Below, one piece after another: positions 34,597 through 43,237 of a DNA stretch of 58,627 bases. The notes beneath the pieces were generated by a model. The model worked only from the letters and a program-made list of their open reading frames with translations, searched no databases and was not told the DNA's origin. The first letter of the stretch is position 1, and each line of letters opens with the position of its first letter. The translations under genes and the position numbers were made by a program. The stretch is from Bifidobacterium parmae (GTDB taxonomy: Bacteria > Actinomycetota > Actinomycetes > Actinomycetales > Bifidobacteriaceae): the NCBI RefSeq assembly GCF_002860365.1, contig NZ_NMWT01000022.1, positions 1 through 58,627 on the forward strand, written 5' to 3'.

Positions 34597-34626
34597 TTGA
34601 GGGATTCGCCCATGCGCCGCTATGAT
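34597..34626 (+). promoter_or_regulatory. Promoter of the gene at 34670
   Basis: TTGAGG (34597-34602) and TATGAT (34621-34626) with an 18-base spacer precede the GAGGGGG ribosome site of the next gene. The agreement with the sigma-70-type consensus is moderate. Confidence 0.5.
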
Positions 34627-34669
34627 AAAGACTTGGAACGTGGGGCATCAATCGAGGGGGATGAATGAT

Positions 34670-35926
34670 ATGGGCAATGGCGTCAACGCAGCGGACAATG
34701 CGGTGACTCGAGCGGATGGGCGCCGGAATCCCAGCCGGAAGGAAATCGCGAAGAGCCTGTCCTCCATCAAGGTGAAACTCGAGTCCTTGGACATCGACGT
34801 CGATACGGACAAGGCGATCGCCATTCCTCTGGATCAATTGCCGGCGCTGGGAGTGGCGTTCGCATCGTTGCCCAACGCTATCCGTACGGTTGTCGGCTCA
34901 GTGTCCGTTCCCGATAATCTGTTCTTCGTCAATGACGCTTTCGGCAATCCGCTTAACGCGGCGGCTCTGCAGCACTTCAAGGATGGGTCGGGTCTTCTGG
35001 CGTCGTTCAGGGACGCGATCAACGGATTCGGACAGGCGCGACTGCATGAGGCGGCGGGCGGTGCCTTCCAGACCACCGGAGTCATGCCTTATGACCCCAC
35101 GATGCTATTCATCGCCGCAGCGATCATGCAGATCAACGGCAAACTCGATGCCATCCAGGACACACAGCGTAGGATGTTCCGGTACCTCCAACAGAAAGAC
35201 AAGGCCCAGCTGCGTGGAGACGCCGAAACGCTCGTCGGCATTCTCAACGACTACCAGTACAACTGGGACAATGACGTATGGCGGGACAACAGCCATATGA
35301 AAGTGCTCGACATCAGACAGGACATGGCGACGTCGAGTATTCATCTACGTGCGCAGATCTCGACATTGCTAAAGGAAGGAGGATTCCTCGAGGTCCGTGG
35401 CGTCGTCGGCAAACGATCGGACGATATCGCCGATGTGATGAAGGAATACCAGCTCGCCACATACAATCATGCGTTCGCCTCGTTCCTGGAACCTATGTTG
35501 AGCGAGAACCTTGATGCGGAATACCTGACGAAGATCGCCGACGACATCGAAGATCGTAGGCTCGACTATCTCCGTTTCTACACGGATTGCTACAACGCGA
35601 TCGAGAAGAAATCCAACGAATCGGTCGAAGGCAGGTTGCTTGACGGTGTCTCGTTCCTCGGGAGAAAACTCGGCGAAACGATCTCCTCTACACCAATCGG
35701 CGACCATATTCCGGTAGACGACACGTTGATCGGCATGGGTGATGCCGTGAATCGGTTCAACATGGAGCGGACCGATGCGCTGCTCGCAAGGATGCGCGAT
35801 GCGCGTCTGCCGCATGTGCGGCCGTTCTGCGAGACGGTGCGGATGCTGAACCGTCTACACAATGCTCCGATGGTGATGGCGGCGGATGGCGATGACCTCT
35901 ATCTGCTGCCGCAGAAGAGAGCATAA
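34670..35926 (+). CDS. Conserved hypothetical soluble protein
   Basis: The 418-residue product is soluble, mostly helical and rich in charged residues. The central part contains DPTMLFIAAAIMQINGKLDAI followed by a likely coiled coil (DTQRRMFRYLQQKDKAQLRG) and NYQYNWDNDVW. The rest is helical, with YQLATYNHAFASFLEPML and a C-terminal HVRPFCETVRMLNRLHNAPM. I recall similar uncharacterised proteins mainly from Firmicutes, which would fit transfer, but have no function to offer. GAGGGGG 9 bases upstream favours ATG 34670 over 34661 and 34622. It follows the AbiEi-like gene in the same direction, with its own promoter. Confidence 0.7.
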   Translation: MGNGVNAADNAVTRADGRRNPSRKEIAKSLSSIKVKLESLDIDVDTDKAIAIPLDQLPALGVAFASLPNAIRTVVGSVSVPDNLFFVNDAFGNPLNAAALQHFKDGSGLLASFRDAINGFGQARLHEAAGGAFQTTGVMPYDPTMLFIAAAIMQINGKLDAIQDTQRRMFRYLQQKDKAQLRGDAETLVGILNDYQYNWDNDVWRDNSHMKVLDIRQDMATSSIHLRAQISTLLKEGGFLEVRGVVGKRSDDIADVMKEYQLATYNHAFASFLEPMLSENLDAEYLTKIADDIEDRRLDYLRFYTDCYNAIEKKSNESVEGRLLDGVSFLGRKLGETISSTPIGDHIPVDDTLIGMGDAVNRFNMERTDALLARMRDARLPHVRPFCETVRMLNRLHNAPMVMAADGDDLYLLPQKRA

Positions 35927-36068
35927 AGCTACGCGCCATCCGCACGAAAACGCACGCGAAAGCGTTTTTCTTTTACAAGAAATGCGTTCTGTCAATTGCG
36001 ACACGCGGTGAAACCCTTTTCTCAATGCGGGATTTCTCTCATTGCTATAGACTTGTGGGCGTTGGTTC

Positions 36069-36112
36069 GAGAGCGTTCACAGTCAATGGAGACAAGGGCT
36101 GTAAACGCTAAC
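36069..36112. promoter_or_regulatory. Two candidate LacI-type operators upstream of the beta-L-arabinofuranosidase gene
   Basis: GAGAGCGTTCAC (36069-36080) and GTAAACGCTAAC (36101-36112) resemble the GTGAACGTTCAC/GTGAGCGTTAAC sites at 27588 and 28911. They sit in the 292-base gap before the exported enzyme, after a TTGCTATAGACTT stretch that may contain its promoter. Control by the araBDA regulator is plausible but inferred. Confidence 0.5.
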
Positions 36113-36218
36113 GAGGAAGAAGCCGACGGCACGGTGAGAGACAACCCACAACGGTGTTCAAGTTCACATCGTGCGAACGTCATGCGCACCGCATGCGCAC
36201 GTCATGTAAGGAGAGAAT

Positions 36219-39200
36219 GTGCTCGAACACATCCGAGACCACACGCTGAAGAGCCGCGTATTCCGTGCGGCGGTCGGCGTGCTGGCCGCATTGGCCATGC
36301 TCGTCACCGCGCTGCCCGCGCAGGCGGCGGTCGACTGGGCGGGCAAGAAGCTCGTCAACCTCGCCCTCTACGCCACCGCCGGCGCGGACAAGGAGAACAC
36401 GCCTGTGGCCAACGTGAACAACGGCTACCTGGCCGGCGCGGCCGCGACCTCATGGAACACGTGGGCGCAGGGCGGCGTCGACTATCCGACCAAGGTGTGG
36501 CTCAAGTGGGACGCCCCGCAGCAGTTGTCCGGCTCGCGCGTCATCTGGTGGGCCGACAGCAACGACATCACGTCCACGGACAACGTCACCTTCCCGAAGT
36601 CCGCGACCATCGAATACCTCGACGACGCCACCGGCGAGTGGAGGCGGCTCACCGGCATGGCCGACGAGGACAACAAGGCCACCGACCGGATGGGCGTCAA
36701 ATACGACACGGCCGACGGCAACGGTCTCAACGGCGCCAACAAGTACTGGAACGAGGTGCTGTTCGCCGCCGACGTGACCACCACGCAGATCCGCATGACG
36801 ATCGAACGCAACGGCAGCGGCAGGAACGGCATCGGCATCAGCGAATGGGAGGTGTACGGCGCGCAGTCCGAGGACTTCCAGCCCGGCATCGCCCAAGGCA
36901 AGAACATCGCGCCCGAAGGCGTCGTCTCCGCCGGCTACACGAACTCCGGCACGTCCACCGCCAACGTCAACGACATGAACCTCGCCACCGACTCCAAGAC
37001 CTCATGGAACACGTGGAAGCAGGCCGGCGACCTCACATACCCGCAGCCCATCGAGCTCACCTTCGACGAGCCGCGGAACATCCAGAGCATGCGCGTCATG
37101 TGGTGGGCCGACGGCGGCGGCGTCCGATACCCGAAGAGCGCCAGGCTCCAGTACTGGGACCACGCCGCCGAACAGTGGACGGACGTCACCGGCATGATCG
37201 ACGCCGACGGCAAGAGCGTCGACACGGTCGGCGTCGGCACCACCGACGGCGCGACGCTCGGCAAGAACCGCACGTGGAACGGCGTCGCCATCGACGCGAA
37301 ACACCCCGTCAAGACCACGCGCATCCGCCTGCTCGTCGACCGCCCGGACGGCGTCGACGCCAAGACCGGCATCGGCATCGGCGAATGGGAGGTGTACGGC
37401 GAGACCGTCACCGACGAGTTCGTCGCCGCGAAGGTGACCGGCAAGGCGAAGATCGTCAACGGCGAGAACGCCACCTACACCGCGTCCCCGCTGCCTTCCG
37501 GCTACGCGGGCGACTTCGCCTACCAGTGGAGCACGGAAGGCGACGCCCTCTCGATCGTCGGCGACAGGACCGGATCCACCGTGACCGTCGCCGGCGCGAA
37601 GAAGGGCGAGGGGACCGTCAAGGTCGCCATGACCGACAGGACCAGCGGCGAGACGCGCACGGCGACCGCCTCCGTCGCCGTCGAGGAGGTCACCGGCGTC
37701 GACACGTACAAGACGTCCACCGTGGCCGGCACCGCGCCGATCCTGCCGAACAGCGTCGTCGTCGACGGCATCCAGTTCGACGATTCGACGCCCTCCACGC
37801 ACAACACGGGGCAGAAGACCGTCTCCTACGACTTCGGCGAGACCTTCGACTCGAAGCTCATGCCCGTCACGTGGGACAAGGTCGATCCGGCCAAGTACGC
37901 GGCCGACCAGGTCGGCAAGACGTTCACGGTGACCGGCACCGTGTCCGTCAACGGCGTCGAGTTCCCCGCCGAGGCGGAGATCACGGTGAACAGCAAGGTC
38001 GCCGCCTCCACGGCGAACCAGTCCGTCACCTTCGAGAACGTGACCCTCACCGACGACTTCTGGAGCCCGAAGCAGAAGGTCAACATGATGAAGTCCCTCG
38101 AAGTGTCGATCGGGCACATCGAGGAGGCGTCCGGCGGCGAACCGAACTTCGAGAACGCCGTGAAGAAGCTCAACGGCGAGGAGTATTCGGCGTTCCAGGG
38201 CTTCGTGTTCCAGGACTCCGACATCTACAAGTCCCTCGAGGCGATCAGCTACACGCTCGCCGCGATGAAGGACGAGACCGACCCGGCCGTGCTCGAGCAC
38301 AAGGCGCGCCTCGAGAAGAAGCTCGCCGAATGGGTGGACCTCATCCAGAAGGTGCAGTACGCGGACGGCTACATCAACACGCACTTCACGCTGCGTTCCT
38401 CCAGCTACTCCGGCGGCCGCGCCCCCGGCACCCACCGCTGGCGCAACTTCAACAACCACGAGATGTACAACGCCGGCCACTTCATCGAGTCGGCCGTCGC
38501 ATACACCCGTTACCGCGAAGGCATCGGCGACCCCGACTACAGCCTGTACGTGGCCGCCAAGCGCTACGCGGACGAGATCGTGAGCCTGTTCGGGCCGAAC
38601 GGCACCCGCCACGAGGTCCCCGGGCACGAGGAGATCGAGCTCGCGCTCGCCAAGTTCTCCGAACTCGTCGAACAGCATGAGGGCGAAGGCGCCGGCGACA
38701 AGTACGTCCAGACCGCCAAGACGCTCATCGACCGCCGCGGCGAGGATCCGAAGCTGCGCGACAGCCAGTACGACGGCTACTCGTCCGGCCAGCGCGAATA
38801 CTCGCAGGACGCGCTGCCGTTCACCGAGGAGACCAACGCGGTCGGACACGCCGTGCGCGCCAACTACCTGTATGCGGGCGCGACCGACGTCGCGCGTCTC
38901 GTCGGCGGCGAGACCGAGACCTCGTACCTGCACGCGCTCGACGAGGTGTGGGATTCCGTCGTCAACCGCAAGTCGTACGTCACCGGATCGATCGGCGTGG
39001 CCAGCCACGGCGAGGACTTCGGCGCCGACTACGAGCTGCCCAGCAACGACTCCTACGCGGAGATCTGCGCCTCCATCGCCCTGGCGAACTGGAACCTGCG
39101 CATGAACCTCGTGCACGAGGACGCCAAGTACGCGGACGTCGTCGAACGCGCCATGTACAACGCGATCCTCGACGGCGTGAACCTCGAAGGCGACCGCTTC

Positions 39201-40895
39201 TACTATGCGAACAGGCTCGAACTGCCCACCAAGAACGGCGGCACGCTCGGCCGTTCCAGCTGGTTCGCCTGCGCCTGCTGCCCGCCGAACCTCATGCGCA
39301 CGCTCGCACGCCTCTCCGAATACATGTACACGACGCACGGCGACAACGTGTTCGTCAACATGTACATCGGCAGCGAGGCCACCATCAGCGTGTCCGGCGT
39401 GAAGGTCGGCGTCACGCAGAAGACCGCCTACCCGAACGACGGCAACGTCGAGATGACCGTCAGCCCCGAGCAGTCCAAGGAGTTCACCCTCAAGGTGCGC
39501 ATCCCCAGCTGGCTCAAGGGCCAGAGCGACGAGACCCCGGTCATCAAGGTCAACGGGAAGAAGGTCAAGGCCGAGGCCGTCAAGGGCTACGTGTCCATCG
39601 ACCGCACGTGGGTCAAGGGCGACGTGGTCTCCCTCGGGTTCCCGATGGAGATCAAGCTCACCGAGGGCAACGAGAAGGTCTCCGACCAGCAGGGCAAGGT
39701 CGCCATCGAACGCGGTCCGCTCGTCTTCTCGATGGAGAAGGCCGGCAACGCGCAGCTCAACAGCGGCATCGCCAACTTCGACCCGCGCAAGATCCAGATC
39801 CAGCGCGGCGAGAAGAGCACGCTCAAGGCCGCCGAAGGCACGCTCATCGAAGGTATGGACGCCAGCCGCATGATGATCATCACCGGCAAGGCCAAGTACG
39901 TGGACGGCGACACGTCGCAGGACATCGACATCCAGGCGATTCCGTTCTACGCGACCAACAACCGCTCCGACGGCACCACCTACGTGCAGAACAGCAACTC
40001 CACCGGCATGGTGACCTGGACGAAGGCCGCCGGCACGGCCAAGGTCGACACGGCCGCCCTCGAATCGGCGCTCGCCGAGGCCAAAGGCTATGAGGCCGCC
40101 GACTATGAGGCCGACGAGGCGTGGGATGCGCTGCAGAGCGCGATCGACGCCGCCGGGAAGCTGCTGAAGAAGACCGACGCCACGCAGGCCGAGGTCACCA
40201 AGGCCACCGCCGACCTCAAGAACGCGATGGCTTCGGTCACGGCGAAGAGCGTCCAGCCCGAGGCGACCGTCGAGAGCATCGCAGTCACCAAGGCACCGGA
40301 CAAGACGACCTACACCGTGGGCGACGCTGGCCCGGACCTGAACGGCCTCGAAGTGACCGCCACGCTCTCCGACGGCACCACCAAGGCGCTGACCTACGGC
40401 GACGACTACGAACTGGCCGACCCGTCCGGCTTCGACACCACGACCGCCGGCGAGAAGACCGTCACCGTCGCGCTCAAGTCGGATACGACGAAGACCGCCA
40501 CGTTCACGGTCACCGTCAATCCGACCGAAGGTAACACGGTCAACAAGTCGGCGCTCGAATCCGCGATCGCCGCCGCGTCCGCGCTCAAGGAGGCCGACTA
40601 CACGCCTGTCACGTGGAAGGCGTTCCGCGCCGCGCTCGAGAATGCGATCAGCGTCCACGACGACGCGACCGTCTCGCAGACCGACGTGAACGACGCGCTC
40701 GCCAAACTCGAGGCGGCGAGGAAGGCGCTCAAGCCCGCGCCCGCCGCCGGCAAGCAGGACGGCACGCTCACCGGCGGTGGGACCGGAGGCCTGTCGCGCA
40801 CCGGCACGGCCGTCGCCGGCCTCGCCACGGCGACGCTCGCGCTCGCCATGGCCGGCCTCGCGTTCCTGTCCATCCGCCGCCGTCGCCGCGAGTGA
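36219..40895 (+). CDS. Exported multidomain DUF1680-family enzyme (GH127-type beta-L-arabinofuranosidase)
   Basis: The 1558-residue protein starts at GTG with an AAGGAG site. A signal peptide ends near residue 36 (LPAQA). Two similar discoidin-like modules (~45-217 and ~228-390, each ending EWEVYG) and two Ig-like modules (~395-595) precede the catalytic domain (~600-1255). The latter has HGED (E932), YAEICAS (E948, C950) and CACCPPN (C1020, C1021). These match, with the same spacing, E322, E338, C340, C417 and C418 of the B. longum cysteine glycosidase HypBA1, so the zinc site and nucleophile are intact. Two FIVAR-like modules flank a bacterial Ig-like domain (~1275-1506). The end has LSRTG, a membrane helix and an RRRRRE tail: a sortase-like or membrane anchor. 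GH146 is an alternative family within DUF1680. Confidence 0.88.
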   Translation: MLEHIRDHTLKSRVFRAAVGVLAALAMLVTALPAQAAVDWAGKKLVNLALYATAGADKENTPVANVNNGYLAGAAATSWNTWAQGGVDYPTKVWLKWDAPQQLSGSRVIWWADSNDITSTDNVTFPKSATIEYLDDATGEWRRLTGMADEDNKATDRMGVKYDTADGNGLNGANKYWNEVLFAADVTTTQIRMTIERNGSGRNGIGISEWEVYGAQSEDFQPGIAQGKNIAPEGVVSAGYTNSGTSTANVNDMNLATDSKTSWNTWKQAGDLTYPQPIELTFDEPRNIQSMRVMWWADGGGVRYPKSARLQYWDHAAEQWTDVTGMIDADGKSVDTVGVGTTDGATLGKNRTWNGVAIDAKHPVKTTRIRLLVDRPDGVDAKTGIGIGEWEVYGETVTDEFVAAKVTGKAKIVNGENATYTASPLPSGYAGDFAYQWSTEGDALSIVGDRTGSTVTVAGAKKGEGTVKVAMTDRTSGETRTATASVAVEEVTGVDTYKTSTVAGTAPILPNSVVVDGIQFDDSTPSTHNTGQKTVSYDFGETFDSKLMPVTWDKVDPAKYAADQVGKTFTVTGTVSVNGVEFPAEAEITVNSKVAASTANQSVTFENVTLTDDFWSPKQKVNMMKSLEVSIGHIEEASGGEPNFENAVKKLNGEEYSAFQGFVFQDSDIYKSLEAISYTLAAMKDETDPAVLEHKARLEKKLAEWVDLIQKVQYADGYINTHFTLRSSSYSGGRAPGTHRWRNFNNHEMYNAGHFIESAVAYTRYREGIGDPDYSLYVAAKRYADEIVSLFGPNGTRHEVPGHEEIELALAKFSELVEQHEGEGAGDKYVQTAKTLIDRRGEDPKLRDSQYDGYSSGQREYSQDALPFTEETNAVGHAVRANYLYAGATDVARLVGGETETSYLHALDEVWDSVVNRKSYVTGSIGVASHGEDFGADYELPSNDSYAEICASIALANWNLRMNLVHEDAKYADVVERAMYNAILDGVNLEGDRFYYANRLELPTKNGGTLGRSSWFACACCPPNLMRTLARLSEYMYTTHGDNVFVNMYIGSEATISVSGVKVGVTQKTAYPNDGNVEMTVSPEQSKEFTLKVRIPSWLKGQSDETPVIKVNGKKVKAEAVKGYVSIDRTWVKGDVVSLGFPMEIKLTEGNEKVSDQQGKVAIERGPLVFSMEKAGNAQLNSGIANFDPRKIQIQRGEKSTLKAAEGTLIEGMDASRMMIITGKAKYVDGDTSQDIDIQAIPFYATNNRSDGTTYVQNSNSTGMVTWTKAAGTAKVDTAALESALAEAKGYEAADYEADEAWDALQSAIDAAGKLLKKTDATQAEVTKATADLKNAMASVTAKSVQPEATVESIAVTKAPDKTTYTVGDAGPDLNGLEVTATLSDGTTKALTYGDDYELADPSGFDTTTAGEKTVTVALKSDTTKTATFTVTVNPTEGNTVNKSALESAIAAASALKEADYTPVTWKAFRAALENAISVHDDATVSQTDVNDALAKLEAARKALKPAPAAGKQDGTLTGGGTGGLSRTGTAVAGLATATLALAMAGLAFLSIRRRRRE

Positions 40896-40934
40896 TCCGG
40901 CGCTGATCGTCCGCCCATCGGCGTCGGGTCCATG

Positions 40935-40996
40935 CCATCCTTGGCACAACGACGACGCCGATGCGGGTCCTGGCGTCGTTGTTGTGCCAAGGATGG
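40935..40996. terminator. Long bidirectional terminator-like hairpin
   Basis: A 25-bp stem with one mismatch (40935-40959 with 40972-40996) and a 12-base loop lies between two convergent genes. The inner sequence (TTGGCACAACGACGACGCC) shares GACGCC/GGCGTC with the next repeats. Confidence 0.7.
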
Positions 40997-41014
40997 CCGG
41001 CGGCGACGCAAAAC

Positions 41015-41070
41015 GAGCCCTTGGCGTCGTCTCCGGCCAGTGACTGGCATGGAACCGACGCCAAGGGCTC
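41015..41070. repeat. Second inverted repeat in the convergent gap
   Basis: GAGCCCTTGGCGTCG (41015-41029) and its perfect complement (41056-41070) enclose 26 bases. The arms share CTTGGCGTCG-like sequence with the preceding hairpin. Confidence 0.7.
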
Positions 41071-41102
41071 TCTCAGTGGCGTTTCCGCGCCATGGGCCGG
41101 CC

Positions 41103-41162
41103 GGAACCGACGCTTATGGCACGGAACCGACGCCTACGGCACGGAAACGACGCGAGTGGCCG
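41103..41162. repeat. Three tandem 20-bp repeats
   Basis: GGAACCGACGCTTATGGCAC, GGAACCGACGCCTACGGCAC and a diverged third unit (GGAAACGACGCGAGTGGCCG) follow without gaps and end 10 bases before the stop codon of the acyl-CoA ligase gene. Confidence 0.75.
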
Positions 41163-41172
41163 AGGCCGCACC

Positions 41173-42996
41173 TCAGCGCTTGCCGTTGTAGATCTCGTGG
41201 TCGATCACGTCGGCGAACACGCGGGTCACGGCCGGGCGCACCACCTTGAGCGACGGGGTCAGGCACTTGTTCTCCTGCGTGAGGCGCTCGTCGAGCACGA
41301 CGAACTTGCGCACCGATTCGGCGCGGGAGACCGTCGCGTTCGCGCGATCCACGTACTCCTGGATCTCGTCGCGCACGGCCGCGTTCGTGGCGAGCCGGTC
41401 GACCGGCGTGTCCAGCGACAGTCCGTGCGCGGGCAGCCAGACGGCCAGCGCCTCCGGGTCGAGCGTGACGAGCGCGCCGATGAACGGACGCTGGTCGCCG
41501 ACCACGACCGCATGCTCGACGATCGGGCACTTGGCGATCTCCTCCTCCAGCGGGATGGGGGAGACGTTCTTGCCGCCGGCCGTGATGATGATGTCCTTGA
41601 TGCGGCCGGTGATCGTGATGCGGCCCTTGTCGTCGATCGACGCGAGGTCGCCGGTGCGAAGCCAGCCGTCCGCGGTGAACGCCTCGGCGGTCTTCTCCGG
41701 CAGGTTGTGGTAGCCGCGGAACACGTTCGGCCCTTTGACCTGCAGCTCGCCGTCCTCGGCGATGCGCACCGAGGAGCCGGGCGCGGGCTGGCCGACCGTG
41801 CCGATCACGTTGTCGTGCACGCGCGTGGCGGCGAACGGGGCGGCGGTCTCGGTCATGCCGTAGCCCTGGATCATCGGCAGGCCGATGCCGTTGTAGAAGT
41901 GCGCGAGGTCGAGCGACAGGGGCGCGCCGCCGCACGCCACGTACTTGATCTTCGGGCCCAACGCGCCGCGCACGGTGCGGTAGACGAGCGTCTCGTACTT
42001 CGCGTGTTCGGCGATCTCGGAGAGCGTATGCTTCTCGCCGGCCTGTTCTTTCCGGCTCCACACGCGCGCCGCCTCGGCCGCGCGCAGGAACAGGCGCCCC
42101 TTCCAGCCGGCGCCCGCCTTGTGCGAGGCCGCGTTGTACACCTTTTCGAACACGCGCGGCACGCCCAGCAGGTACGTGGGTTCGAACGAGCGCAGGTCGG
42201 GCAGCAGGGACTTCGTGTCCGGCAGGTAGCCGACCACGCCGTCGTCGGAGGCGATCGACGCGTACTGGATGAACCGTGCGAAGCAGTGGGCGAGCGGCAG
42301 GAACAGCAGCAGACGCGGATGGTCGTCGGTGATCATCTCGTGCAGCGCCTCGGAGGCGGCGATGGTGACGGACACGAAGTTGCGGTGCGTGAGCTCCACG
42401 CCCTTCGGCGTGCCCGTGGATCCGGACGTGTACACGATGGTCGCGAGGTCGTCGATGTGCACGGAGGCGATGCGCTCGTCCAGCTCCTCGTCGGACACGG
42501 TCACGCCGAGGCCTTCCAACGCTCCCAGCGCGTTGCCTTCGATCATGAGGATCTGCTTCAACGCCGGGCAGTGGTCCTTCACCGAGTCGAGCCGGTCGAA
42601 GCGCGTGCGGTCGTCGGCGACGGCGAGCCTCACGTCCGCGTCGTTCATGATGCGTTCGGCCTGCGAGGCGGAATCCGTGTCGTAGATCGGCACGCTGACC
42701 GCGCCGATCGCGGCGAGCGCGAAGTCGAGCACGCCCCATTCGAGGCGTGTGGAGGAGAAGATCGTCACCGCGTCGCCCTTGCCGATGCCGAGCGCGATGA
42801 GGCCGCGCGCGGCGGACAGGACCATGCGGTGGAATTCGCCGGTGGTCACGTTCGCCCAGCGGCCTGGTCCGAGCTTCTTCTCGGCGATGACCGTGTCCGC
42901 GCCGGTGCGGGCGAGACGGTCGGCGAGCAGCGAGTAGATGGTCTGGTCGTCGCGCAGTTCGACGGACGATCCGGGGGTGGTGTAGTGGTCAAGCAT
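41173..42996 (-). CDS. Long-chain acyl-CoA synthetase / AMP-forming ligase
   Basis: The 607-residue enzyme belongs to the ANL superfamily and probably activates fatty acids with ATP and CoA. The P-loop motif IVYTSGSTGTPKGVELTH is near residue 188, and IQGYGMTETAAP, the hinge/ATP motif DGWLRTGDLASID, and ITAGGKNVSPIPLEE follow in the standard order. It resembles FadD15-like enzymes of Actinobacteria. Bifidobacteria lack beta-oxidation, so the product more likely feeds lipid remodelling than energy. AAGGAA precedes the ATG at 42996. The 3' end faces a repeat-rich convergent gap. Confidence 0.9.
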   Translation of the reverse strand: MLDHYTTPGSSVELRDDQTIYSLLADRLARTGADTVIAEKKLGPGRWANVTTGEFHRMVLSAARGLIALGIGKGDAVTIFSSTRLEWGVLDFALAAIGAVSVPIYDTDSASQAERIMNDADVRLAVADDRTRFDRLDSVKDHCPALKQILMIEGNALGALEGLGVTVSDEELDERIASVHIDDLATIVYTSGSTGTPKGVELTHRNFVSVTIAASEALHEMITDDHPRLLLFLPLAHCFARFIQYASIASDDGVVGYLPDTKSLLPDLRSFEPTYLLGVPRVFEKVYNAASHKAGAGWKGRLFLRAAEAARVWSRKEQAGEKHTLSEIAEHAKYETLVYRTVRGALGPKIKYVACGGAPLSLDLAHFYNGIGLPMIQGYGMTETAAPFAATRVHDNVIGTVGQPAPGSSVRIAEDGELQVKGPNVFRGYHNLPEKTAEAFTADGWLRTGDLASIDDKGRITITGRIKDIIITAGGKNVSPIPLEEEIAKCPIVEHAVVVGDQRPFIGALVTLDPEALAVWLPAHGLSLDTPVDRLATNAAVRDEIQEYVDRANATVSRAESVRKFVVLDERLTQENKCLTPSLKVVRPAVTRVFADVIDHEIYNGKR

Positions 42997-43237
42997 GATT
43001 GCGCGTTCCTTACCGTTCCTTGCGTTCTTCGGCGGCCGTGCGCCTCTCCCCGCGATCCGTATGTCGCGGTGTCGTGGCGCGGTTCCGGCCGATCATCGCC
43101 TAAGTTACGCGCGCGTAGGTCGGCGCGTGTTGTGCGCCATGCCACAACCGCGCCGTCGTCTTTTGTGGATTGCTGCAAACCCTTCCATTCCGCTGCGTTT
43201 TCCGTTACGGTGGCTTGAGATTCACGAAAGGGGATTC

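Noticed and set aside
33574-35926. A complete AbiE toxin-antitoxin pair
   Set aside because: The second gene has no nucleotidyltransferase (AbiEii) motifs and has its own promoter, so the pairing is not supported.
37002-40949. A 1315-codon minus-strand frame opposite the beta-L-arabinofuranosidase gene
   Set aside because: It is the same kind of GC-driven shadow frame; the plus-strand gene has a signal peptide, catalytic motifs and a ribosome site.
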